This document shows positions 30,601 through 40,985 of a stretch of 64,000 bases of DNA, in pieces. Within the stretch, counting starts at the first letter, position 1, and every line of letters starts with the position of its first letter. The notes below the pieces were generated by a model that saw only the letters and a program-made list of their open reading frames with translations, was not told the origin of the DNA and ran no database searches. Where the stretch lies: NCBI GenBank assembly GCA_007449985.2, contig VIIQ02000040.1, positions 1 to 64,000 of the forward strand, written 5' to 3'. Source of the DNA: Desmodesmus armatus (lineage: Eukaryota > Chlorophyta > Chlorophyceae > Sphaeropleales > Scenedesmaceae). A program made the translations under genes and the position numbers.

Positions 30601-33370
30601 TGACCCAGCAGAGCCGATGACCAAGCAGCAGGAGGGACGGGCGCCTGCACAGCAGACAGCAGCGGCAGTGGTGCAGCAGCAGTAGCTGCTGTTGAAGCAG
30701 GGCCTGGCAGACACCCCTACACAGCAGAACGGACGCTGCCCAGAAGACACTTACGGCGTCACCCTGTAGCACCCTGTAGAACCTTGCCACAACCACAAGA
30801 AAGCACTACTGCCTGAACCCTGTACATGCATTGGCTGTGCCACTGACAGCAGGTAGCCTATTGTGCCAAATACAACGGGCAGCCAACTGTACCAAGCCCT
30901 TTGTACAGTGTTTCCACACCCAAACCCTAAACCCTGACCCTAGACCCTAAACCCACCTTGACAACAGCCAGGCCCCTCAGCAGCAGTGCCGCTTCAAAGC
31001 CCTTCAGCTGCGTCACCAGACCCTGTGTCTGCTCGTACAGCGAGTCACACCAGGACTGCAGGACAGCACAAACAGCAAAGTAGCACCAGCTTCAGCCATA
31101 CATCCATTTGTGACTGAGCGTTGAATTCTGCAAAGGATTGACCCTGAGTAAAGAGACAGCGCCATTATGCACCCAAAACGAGCGTCGTGTCGGCCGTCAA
31201 CCGGCGGCTGAGGTGGCATGCACTGCTGTTCTGACAGACAGCAGACGAATGAAACCTACAACACCTGCAAGGCTTGCAGCTGCTACAAGCAGGGGTGATG
31301 TGCAGGTGATGCAGCCATGCAGGGCCAGGGAGATGTGTCTGCTCAAGAAGCAGCTTCCAAGGCCAAAGTCAGAGACATCAGAGACCCACAAACAGGCGTC
31401 ACGCAGTGGCGCTGCCTGCTGCTTGCATACCTCTGGTGGTTGGTGCTGCAGCTGCTTGAGTGCCCACACGGTCTGTGTTAGCTGTGAGGGAGTGAGGCTG
31501 TGCAGCAAGGGCTCTGTGTGGATGAGCAGGGCATCAACCAGCTCACTGGCATGGGCGGCAGGGACCTGCATGCATGCCACAGCATGGCACAGCACAGCAC
31601 GGCATGATGTGGCGATGTAAAACTGCACACATGGCTTGAATCGATGTAGCCCCAACAAGAACGGTGCGAAATTACATGGCTGGGATGCTTGTAAAAGCAT
31701 GGCAACAAGCACCAAGCATAGTGTTGAATACAAGCCTTGTGCCTGTACACGTCGTGATCTCACACACACCTGCATTGTGACTGGCTTTGCGATGCACCCG
31801 CATCCCAACAGTCAACACAGTATTCCTGCTCTTTGCAACCAGCCCAGCAGTTGCCTGTGCACCCCCCCCCCCCCGGGAACCCCCAGCACCCTCAGCACAC
31901 CTGCCGAGTCGTGGCTAGCCGGGCCAAGCTGTGCAGCAGTGATGCAGCAGTGCCAGCAACAACACTGGGCAGCTGCTCACTAGCTGCCACCAACAGCTGG
32001 TCCACGAATGCCTTTCTTGACTTTGGATGTACCCCATCAGGTACCTCATCAGTCACCCCGGCCCCCATCAGTGCCCTGGTCACTATTGGTGAAAGCAGTC
32101 AGGCCAGCCTATGCCTGCCCACATGCCCACCAACCACCCCAAGCGCAACACACACCACAGGCGATCGCACCTGCCGGGTGGTGGCTAGCCGTGCCAGGCT
32201 GTGCAGCAGTGCTGCAGCAGTAGCACCATTAACACTGGGCAGCTGCTCACTGGCTGCTGCCAACAGCTGGTCCACAAATGCCCTTAGCGCTGTCAACCCT
32301 GCCTTTCTTTATGCTTTTCTTCATGCTCCTTAGTCACCCCGGGCCCCGTCAGTGCCCTGAACACTGCTGGTAAAAGCAGTCAGGCCAGCCAATGCCTGCC
32401 CACATGCCCTCCGAGCACCCCAAGCAAGACACACCGTGACCGAGCGCACCTGCCGGGTCGTAGCTAGCCGCGCCAGGCTGTGCAGCAGTGCTGCAGCAGT
32501 AGCAGCATCCACACTGGGCAGCTGCTCACTGGCTGCCACCAGCAGCTGGTCCACAAATGCCCGTAGCGCTGTGAGCTCTGGCTTGGGTGGCCGCTTGGCT
32601 GCTAGCTGTGCTGCTGTCTTGTCTGCTAGGCAGCTCAGGGCGCAGGCCACATGCACTATGTTGAAGCGGCTCGGGTAGCGCTCATACACCTGTGCATCGA
32701 AAGCACAAATACAGGGGCCCTTGATGTTGTTCTGTTGAGAGGGGTGTTTGGATATGTTGGCAGCGTAAGCAGGCCCGGGGGAAGTTGTGCAAGGGGCCTC
32801 AGCTGCCTGTGGACATGTGTGTGCTAACAGGCAGGCTGGTGGCATGCACTGAAGGCCCCTTGCTGCACAAAGCCCAACCGCACTGCAGGTCCCCTGCAGT
32901 GCCACCTCCCCCCAACGGGGGAGATCGACACAAGACGCAGGCAAGTACGCTCGCTGGTATGCACGAAACTCCTGCTGTTTGATTAAAAAAGCCAGCACAG
33001 CACACGACAGCACACAGGCTGTGAGCCAAGTGAGGGACACCCTGCCTATGTCACCCTCTCACACCACATCCGCGCCAGATCCGCGCCAGGTACAAGTGTA
33101 ACAGCTTGTAACAGTGCAACAGCTTGTAACAGTGCAACAGCTACAACAGTGAATATCTGGCATGAATTCATGTATGGCTGCATTGCTACAAGTGCCGCGC
33201 GTGGTGCAATTGCAGGTGCTGCAATTGCCACGCGCATATATACATATACTTACAGAGCGAATTTTGAACCAGTCTGGGGCCTCCTTCATCCACCTACTGA
33301 GGGCCTGCTCAAACCCAGCATCCCTGAAGTTGGCGGCAGGGGAGCGCCTGCTCTCAACCCCAATCACCAC

Positions 33371-33401
<31 letters not shown>

Positions 33402-33566
33402 TGCTGCTGGCCAGCTGCCCTGCTGTCCTGCAAGCTGTTTGAACTGCTGCTGCTGGCAGTGACTACAGGACTGCTGTGCTGACGGCCACTTGAGCTGGCA
33501 GCTGAGTTTAAATTCAACCGCTCAAGCAGGACAAAGTCAATCTCCTCTGCAAATGACGGCTCCAGG

Positions 33567-33640
<74 letters not shown>

Positions 33641-34147
33641 GGACACACCGGCAGGCGCAGCTTCAGCAAAACTGGACACATCAGGGAATGATAGGGCAGG
33701 CTGGCGCCGCCTAACGTGCCAGACCTCCCCAGGGGTGTAAGCACCCCCTAAGGGACTCCTTGCTTTGGATCGTCTGCCACTACTGCTGCTGCTGTCAAAG
33801 AGCCTAACTCCACTGCTGCTGCTGCTGGCAGTGCTATCTGCACTGTGCTGCCAGTACTGTTGTGCGTCCTGCAGGTACTGCAGCTGCTGGGGGTCTGCCT
33901 GTTGATAGGGACCAACACCGGCTGTGCCTGGTTGCATCAGCTGCTGCTGCTGCTGCTGCGACTGCTGCTGCGGCGGCTGTGAGACACTGTCTGGTGCTGC
34001 TGCGAAGCCATAAGTGCTGAACCCCTCCTGCTGCTGTTGTTGCTGCTCATCAGAGGTGTAAGCCTGCTGTGTATGCTCTGAGTGTGACATGGACTGCACC
34101 AATGTTGATGGTAAGTGCTGCTGAATGCTGTAAGGCACCGGCTGCAT
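27652..34147 (-). CDS. Octotricopeptide-repeat (OPR) protein with a polyglutamine N-terminal region
   Basis: Exons: 34147-33254, 32689-32450, (32302-32171), (32011-31901), 31565-31431, 31055-30957, 30644-30528, 29895-29731, 29175-29038, 28787-28656 and 28155-27652. All are phase 0, giving about 807 residues without the two bracketed exons. The helical repeats show the OPR signature of a P-x-x-x-W-L start and an L-W-A-L-x-x-L-G core, for example N-I-L-W-A-F-V-K-L-G, M-W-A-L-S-Q-L and R-P-P-S-T-W-L. OPR proteins bind organellar RNA and control stability, splicing or translation of single transcripts, so a chloroplast or mitochondrial role is inferred. The N-terminal 300 residues are Gln/Ser-rich with one run of about 24 CAG codons, and no clear transit peptide is visible. 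No RAP domain is seen at the C-terminus. A further upstream exon is possible. Confidence 0.8.
30915..30955. repeat. Interstitial telomere-like CCCTAAA tract at a splice donor
   Basis: Four or so imperfect CCCTAAA units (CCCTAAACCCTGACCCTAGA...) lie in the intron directly against the donor of the OPR exon ending at 30957. The unit is the Arabidopsis-type telomere repeat. Confidence 0.75.
31901..32580 (-). repeat. Three tandem copies of one OPR-coding exon
   Basis: Exon segments ending at 32450, 32171 and 31901 each encode a near-identical block of about 37 residues (A-F-V-D-Q-L-L-V-A-A-S-E-Q-L-P and L-L-H-S-L-A-R-L-A-T-T-R-Q). The intron sequence after each copy is also related (CCACATGCCC, ACCCCAAGC). 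Using AAAG acceptors, the two extra copies would be 132 and 111 bases, both multiples of three with no stop, so they can be included or skipped without a frame change. Confidence 0.85.
33568..33639 (-). repeat. CAG tract coding polyglutamine (about 24 units)
   Basis: An uninterrupted CTG run on the plus strand, in the glutamine frame of the OPR gene's first exon. Shorter interrupted runs lie at 33370-33410 and 33945-34050. Confidence 0.97.
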
Positions 34148-34956
34148 GGATCAGAATAAAACAAGCAAGTACAACCACATGTTGTAAGCTACAGCACCCA
34201 AGTATGACAGTGCCAGGCTGACAGGGATGCAGAGCGCCACTGCTGCTGATACTGCAAGGTGCCTTCAGAGCCTGCTGGCATGTGTGCAACCCCACAGCTC
34301 TGCAGTAGTGCCGAGGGTTCTAATGAGACGCGCTCCAGGCCTGCAGGCAATGCAACGCCCAGCAGGTTGCAGAGGCAGAACTGGCAGGTTCACTTACCCG
34401 ACTGACTGTGCTGACAGGTTGGCAGCATCTGCCAGCAGCTGCATGGCGCTGAAGCGCCGCACACTGACTGGTATGTAGCTTGCATAGCTTCCCAGACGGA
34501 ATCATCTGCCCTGACACCAGCTGATGCTGATCTCCTCACTTTGCTGCTGCTGTCAGGCCCACAGGGATTTCAAGAAGGCAATGTGCACGAGCAGCCTACC
34601 AACCAGCAGTGATGAACTGATAAGTCACAGGAACTCCTGTACACCGAGCGGATTAAGAAACATGAGGGTGAGGGGCAGATGGATGTATGGTGGTGCTTGA
34701 CTGGAGGACAGCACCGCACACGTCTCAATGCACCTTCTCAATATGATTGTTGTCAGAGGTTGCAAGTGTTGGTGCATCGTGTCGCTGTGTCAAAGGATCT
34801 GATTTGTCATATTTTTGGCTGTTGCACGAGTTGTCAAGTTGTGTCATTTTTTGCTCCTTAATCGCACTAACAACCTCAACGAAGCAACTTCACTCCCTGC
34901 CCTACACATACCTGCCTCTTCGTCCCTCGTCAGCCCCCACACCCACACACTACACC
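34148..34956. promoter_or_regulatory. Divergent intergenic region between the OPR gene and the plastid-protein gene
   Basis: The two genes start head to head about 0.8 kb apart, so this interval must hold both promoters and 5' UTRs. I see no unambiguous TATA box. The last 120 bases before 34957 are C/A-rich, consistent with the plus-strand 5' UTR. Confidence 0.45.
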
Positions 34957-36915
34957 ATGATCGCATCCACCAAGGCCACCCAGGCAGCCAAGGCTACAGC
35001 CAGCCGTGCCACATTCAAGGCACCAGTGCTGCGTTCAGTTCGCGCCCGCGTGTCCACACAGGAGGACACACAGGTCGATGCAGCAGCCCCACCCAAGGTG
35101 GACTTCATGCCCAACACACAAGCTGTGAGTGGCTGCTTCGCAGTGTCCCTCGGTGGGGTCTCGGTTCAGCTCTTGAACTGTTCTTGTTTTACTTGTGCCA
35201 GTGGCTTGGAGGGATGCAGCGGCAAAGCATTTTTGGGGTAACTGCCCTGCTTGCAAGCAATTGCTGTCCTTGGCAGGACAGGGTGTCTGGCAAGCAGCAG
35301 CAGAGCAGCAGCACCAGCACACGCACCAGTTGCACCTTATATCGAAAGTCTGCAGCACAGCCTGTATCTACCAGCGCTGTCCCAGGCGCAGCTGTGTGTT
35401 GGAACACTGTAGGCTAGGCTTGCCGAAGGCCTGCCAGTGAACCGCCAACACAAGCAATTGGGACACCAGATGCTTATTGTGACCCTGCCACTTTGACTCG
35501 CCACACCCTGCCCTCCTTTGCCCCCGTAGGCCTCTGGATACGTGGAGTTTGACACAGCAGGCCAAAGCAACATGTACCCCGTGATTACCAAGGCCTTTGA
35601 AACAGGTGACTGCAAGGAGCAGCAGCTGCTTTGAATGATGTTGAACTGTAGCCTATTCCTCTGCCTCTGCGGCGGGTGCCTTTGCTGCCTGGCTGTCCCT
35701 TGTTTAAACATCCTGAACAGTTATGCTGTGCGCTCTGCAGGACTCCTGCATGGCATGCCTTGGCAGCTGGATATGGCCTTGCAGGATGTTTGTGCAACGT
35801 AGACCTGCTTTAGTGACAGCACAGACAAGTATTACACTGCAGGTGTATTGAAAGGTGAAGTGAGCTAACTTGGGACAATGTGTGTCTGCTGTGTGTCACA
35901 GGCTCTGACCAGGACACTTTGGAGTCTGGCTCGGCAAACTTTGTAGTGGGCGTGGGTGCAGGTGAGTGGGCGTCCCTGGTCTTGCCGCCATGCATGGCCT
36001 ATGCCAGTTTGTTTCTTGGTCTTCTCGGTCAGTCGTCGCTGCGTGTGCGCTGTGTGACAGTGCGCTAAGCACCTTACAAGGCTGCTTGTTTACTGGGAAA
36101 GGTTCAGGCCTGACTTGGACCGTCTGGTGATTGTGACAGCACCAGCGTGAGCACAAAGCATGTAAGTGCCAGCACCAGCACCAGTCATCAATGATGACTC
36201 ATCATGGCACTGCTTGTTGCTGCGGTACTGCAGGTGTCATTGCAGTTGGAGTGCTGGCGCTGGGCTTGACAGCGCTGTCGCAGCAAGGGGGCGCAGGTGG
36301 GTGTTCAAACTGACTGGCATCCTCGAATGTATGCCCACAAGCAGCCGCGCCTGTAACGTGTTGCCGTGCTAGGCTGACCAAAATCTACTAGAGTGGCTTA
36401 CTCCAGCACGGTTGATAGGATGTTTTTTGCATGCACTGGTGTTGAGGCTCGTGGAACCTTCGCCTTGCAAGCCCGCTGCTACTGTTGAACATGCGCGCCC
36501 CGTCAGTGCGCATGAGCAACAGCAGCAGTAGCCGGGCCATCAGGCAAAGTTGCAACGGGCCTCAACAGCACGGCATGCTGAATACTTGCCCATCAAGCCA
36601 AGGATGACGAACAGTACTACTGCGCAGCGCTTACGCACACTTGCCCAACGGGCCTTGAGTACACACAGCATTATTGCCAAGGCCACCTTCACAATTGCCC
36701 AGCTCATATCTGATTGTACAGCCCGAAAAGCTGGTATGACACAATCAACGCCGCATGTACGCTCTTCACCAAGTGGCTGATTCCACCCAACTCAACGCCC
36801 TGCTGTCTGCCTGCTGTGTGGCCTGTGCTTTTGTTCCCGCTCAGGTGTGACTGATGGCCTGGAGCAATTCAAGGCATTGTCAGAGTATGCTGCTGCCTTC
36901 AGCGCAGAGCTGTAG
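34957..36915 (+). CDS. Small predicted plastid membrane protein (145 residues)
   Basis: Five exons join in frame: 34957-35124, 35530-35605, 35902-35961, 36234-36296 and 36845-36915 (TAG). The N-terminus (M-I-A-S-T-K-A-T-Q-A-A-K) is rich in Ala, Ser, Thr, Lys and Arg and lacks acidic residues for about 40 positions, as in chlorophyte chloroplast transit peptides. The mature part has a short polar region and one hydrophobic span made by the junction of exons 3 and 4 (F-V-V-G-V-G-A-G-V-I-A-V-G-V-L-A-L-G-L), then a short amphipathic tail. The size and single span suggest a thylakoid or envelope subunit. I do not recognise the family, so no partner is named. Confidence 0.72.
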
Positions 36916-38193
36916 GCGCCTTCTTTTTAATTCGTCACCAAGTAGTATGATACCAACAGGGAGTGCTGAGGCTGAGAGGAATGCCTGATAGCGGCGCAGT
37001 TTGCAGGAGTGGTTGAAGACAAGAGCAGTTCAGTATGTCCCGGCATCTGCAGAGGGGTGCCAGCTGGGCATGTGCAGTGTGTCGGCCGCCAGGCCAGCAC
37101 ATGGTTACTGTGAGCAGCAGCACCACATGCCGCTGCATGCGGCTGTCAGGCCTGCACTGCTGGGCGATTGTGTCGACATCAAAAACACCAAGAGGCTTCC
37201 AAGCCGTCTGAGAGTGGTCTGTGAGGGACGGGTATTTTGCGTCCGTGGCTGCCACCCTAGGGTCCTCATGACGTAAGAGAGGGTGCAAGTGTGTTCTGAG
37301 TGTGTCACGACAGACAACTGCGAGAGTCGTGGCAGTCGTGGTGATCTCAATGAAAGGCTGAGTTTGGGCAGCCAATGTGCCACTGTTGTGTTTGCTTGCA
37401 ACATCCTTTTTTGATTTGAGCGGCTGTGCCGCACAGCCGCAGGCTGCTGCCTTGGCTGGTCGCAAGGTGTATGACATGCAAGCCTGGCAGCAACCACAGT
37501 GGCTGCCTGGTGTGTCTGGTTTGTGGCAAGAATCTTCATTGCCTGTGTTGTTTTTTTGGCACAGCCTGGGTCAAGCTCAGTGCACAGTACTGGTAGTATG
37601 AAGAGTGCTTGACTAACAGTTTTGAGAGTGCACAAACCTGGGCGAGAGGTCATAACATGTCTGGCAGTTGTGCTGTCTGTGTGCTGCACAAGCACACTCA
37701 CCCATGCGTTCCAGGCAAGCCTTTGACTGCTGGTGGGTAATTTGTCACAACACGAGAAGGATGCGAGTGATTTGAAAGAAGAACATGTTTGTACTGCCTC
37801 TCACACAGCATCCTTGAGCCATCATGGCTCACTGCATGATGCAGTTCACGGAATGCTTGTTTGCGACACACTTCAACAGCCTGGCAGTTCCAGCAATAGC
37901 AGTACAGACTGCAACTGGTGTTGTAAGCCAGGTCAAGGTGGGAGCGCTTGCGTGCACTCATTGTGACGGCCTCGAGGCTTGACTTTGCCTATCCTGCTGA
38001 CTTGAGCAATCTTTGCTGTTGTAAATGATAACTGACACCATGCATGCAGTGAGGGTCTAGGCTTTCGGACCGCGTGCTGCGTGCTGTGGAGTGTGACCTT
38101 TCGTGATGTGAACACGATGGCAACTGTCCTAGACTCAACACCCCTTCCTTATCGTACGCATTCAGTTTCGGTTGGGTCCTCAGCAACAGCACC
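36916..38193. other. Interval without a supported gene
   Basis: This is downstream of the plastid-protein gene and upstream of the LSm11-like gene. It probably holds the 3' UTR of the first and the promoter of the second. Short ORFs on both strands lack support. Confidence 0.5.
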
Positions 38194-39317
38194 ATGATGG
38201 ACGACCAGCCACAAGCTCCTGATCCAAAGGCAGATCAGCAGGGGTCGAAAAGAAAGAAGAAGAAGAAGACGAAACCCGTCCCTCAGCCTCCCTCAGACCC
38301 TCGTTTAGACCTTACTAGCCCTGACTTTGATGCAGAACTAGCGCTGCATGCCAGCACGGGTGTGCAGCTGCCAGTGCCGGATGCCCCTCTCCTAGACAAC
38401 CTCAGCAGATGTGCTGGCATGCTGCAGTTGCCAGAGGAACAGAAACCAGCAGAGCAGCAGCAGCAGGAGCCCAGCATAGAGCTACAAGAGGTGCGCCCGG
38501 GGAAGATGAGCCCACAACCACTCCTGCCAAGCAGGAACAGCCACAAACCTGAACAGCAGTAGCAGGGGCGGCCTCCCTATAGCCGATGTTGCGGCACTTG
38601 TCCAGCTTGCATGAGCGTGTGTGCCCTGGGACGTTCCACATTCATTCAAAGGTTTCACCTTCTGTTCAGTACACAGTACTCCAAAAAGTGCACTTGTCTG
38701 TCTCTGCAGCTCACACGAATATGAACAGCTCCCCAACAACGTCATTACAACACATGTCTTTTGGGTTCGTCAACATTCATTCTGACATGCAGGCACAAGC
38801 AAAGAAGGCCAAAGCAGCAGCCCTAAAGCAGCGAGCCCTGCAGGCCACCCAGCGGGCAGAAGCCTCTGTCAAACTGGGTACCCTCCCAGACATCATGCAG
38901 TCAGCCGTGACAGCAGGAGGTCCCCTTGCTGCACTGGCCACCTGGCAATCTGCAGGACAGCGTGTGTATGTAGTGACCAGACATGCCAGTGGCGTGCGGG
39001 GCAGGGCGGTGGGCACGCTTGTCGCTTTTGACAAGTATATGAACCTGCTGTTGAAAGATGTCGAAGAGACCTACACAGTCATTGTGAAGGTCCAAAGGGT
39101 GAAGCAGCAGCTGCTGCAGAGCCAGCAGCAGCGGCAGGAGCAGGGCCTACCAGCTGACCAGCAGCAGCAGTGTGCGTCTGTGGACCAGCAGCAGCCACAG
39201 CAGCAACCACAGGGCCTGCCGGCTGATCAGCAGCAGCAGCAGCGGCATCAGCAGCGCGCGTCTGTAGAGCAGCAGCAGCCGCAGCCACAGCAGCAACAAC
39301 CACAGGGGCAGTCCGCT

Positions 39318-39352
<35 letters not shown>

Positions 39353-39551
39353 GAGGCCGCCAGGCACGCGGACACGTACCCGGTGGTGCCGCAAGCAGCA
39401 GCAGCGGTATCGCCGGTTAGACCAGATCCTGCTGAAGGGTGACAACATTGTGTTGGTCAGCGGCAACCCACCCACACTGCAGCAGCCAGCTGGGGCGCCT
39501 GCTGCTCCTACAGCTGCAGCAGCAGCAGCCGATGCTGTGCCGGGCCTGTAG
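38194..39551 (+). CDS. LSM11: LSm11-like protein: Sm domain split by a glutamine-rich insert
   Basis: Two exons, 38194-38490 and 38793-39551 (TAG), are in phase 0 and give 351 residues. The N-terminus has a basic K-R-K-K-K-K-K-T-K cluster. Sm motif 1 lies near residues 154-195 (G-R-A-V-G-T-L-V-A-F-D-K-Y-M-N-L-L-L-K-D-V). Sm motif 2 lies near 306-330 (Q-I-L-L-K-G-D-N-I-V-L-V), after about 110 Gln-rich residues. This long spacer between Sm1 and Sm2, and the F-D-K-x-x-N and D-V-E-E-T-Y motifs, are hallmarks of LSm11, a U7 snRNP subunit that in animals processes replication-dependent histone pre-mRNA. Volvocalean histone mRNAs also end in stem-loops, so a similar role is plausible but inferred. 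Another divergent Sm-like protein remains possible. Confidence 0.68.
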
Positions 39552-39730
39552 GCTTTGCACAGATCGACTGGTGTGTCATGCTTGCTGCACTAGCCAGCTG
39601 GGACGCCCGCTGTTACACCAGCTGCAGCAGTAGGTGATACTGATGCTGCACCTGGCCTGTAGGGTCTGTACATCAGGATTGTTGGTCACTGCAGCAGCCA
39701 CCTGGGGCTGGAACACCTACATCCTCAACT

Positions 39731-39808
<78 letters not shown>
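39552..39808 (+). repeat. Degenerate copies of the LSm11-like gene's 3' end, followed by a CAG tract
   Basis: The last coding segment (AGCCAGCTGGGGCGCC...GGGCCTGTAGG) is followed by two diverged copies at about 39590-39662 and 39690-39730. The last leads into about 25 CAG units (39732-39808). The pattern suggests tandem duplication and slippage after the stop codon. Confidence 0.7.
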
Positions 39809-40985
39809 CCCAATGCTGGTGCAAATTTCATTGCAGGAGTCTGCAGCACAGCAGCAGGCCTGCTGTGCCACCTGGTGACATAGCATGCAGCCCCCTACAG
39901 CCCCCTCCTCTCAGCCTTCAAGTTGCGTTCTGGTTACTTCTGGGCTGTGCCTGACCCTGTTGAATAAATAGCCCTGACTTGGGCCTTTCAGGGTTTTGTG
40001 TGGTGAGAACCGCAGGCAGCTGCTGGCTGAGTCACCTGCTTATGCATCTGTTTGTTGAACGTTTCGCAATGGCCTTGATTTGCTGCAATATGCATACCGT
40101 CACAAGGTCGTTCGTATACTGTGCACATGTGACACACACTGGCATGGAGCCCACCAGAAGCCCCTGGCCATGACATGCACCAGCCTGGTATGGCATGGCT
40201 GCGGCTCGCAGATGCTGCTTGGCTTGTTATTCCTCATGTCTTTGACGCTGTTTTGGAAGTGCCTGGTTGCTTTCCTGACCCCCCATGAGCCTCTGGCTCC
40301 CTTGTGGGTTGCTCAGCCTTTTGCTGAGCCAATTACTGTAACTGTTGGCTGACCGTTATGCTGGACAGTTGTGTAGGGATGGTCATGGTCATTTTGAGGA
40401 ACACAATTGTCTGTGCTTGCCAAATTCCAGCACGCATCAGTCAGGCCCGTATGGGAGGTCAGCTTTTTGGGGCTGGCAAAGCAACACTCTGCTGACAAAG
40501 CCACGCTGTGCTATGTTGTGTGTGTTGGAATCAAGCATCCGTACTGCAGTGATTCAAAACATAACAGCACCTTGGCATATGGCTTCATGTGGGGCACCAA
40601 TGATGAGTCCGTAGGTCAGGCTGCACTCAACACCTGCTGGATTGACAGCACCACCAGCAAGCAAACAAGGTCCAAAGGAGTACACATGTGCATCAGCAGT
40701 CTGAAAATCTCAGACTTCAACCTATCAGGCTCCAAAAAACATTGCAGCCTATGCCACCTGCAGTAGCACCCATGGTCACACAGTATTGCAGTGTGACACG
40801 ACCACTGACAGGACGACTGACAAAGCCAAAAAGCTGCACCGCAATGCAACACAGGATCACACTTTTGTCAGCCGCCCCCCTCCCCCAGCAAAGCACAATA
40901 AACCAACACTCATGCAACCACGTACATGCACACAAAGGGTGTGCACCCGCAGCACCAACACTTCCCAACCCCTTCTTCATTCAAC
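39809..40985. other. Interval with one weak open frame
   Basis: A plus-strand frame at 40407-40766 (about 119 codons, no ATG at its start) has a varied, protein-like composition ending in C-S-L-C-H-L but no family I recognise. It could be a fragment of an old transposon gene. The rest has no support. Confidence 0.3.
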
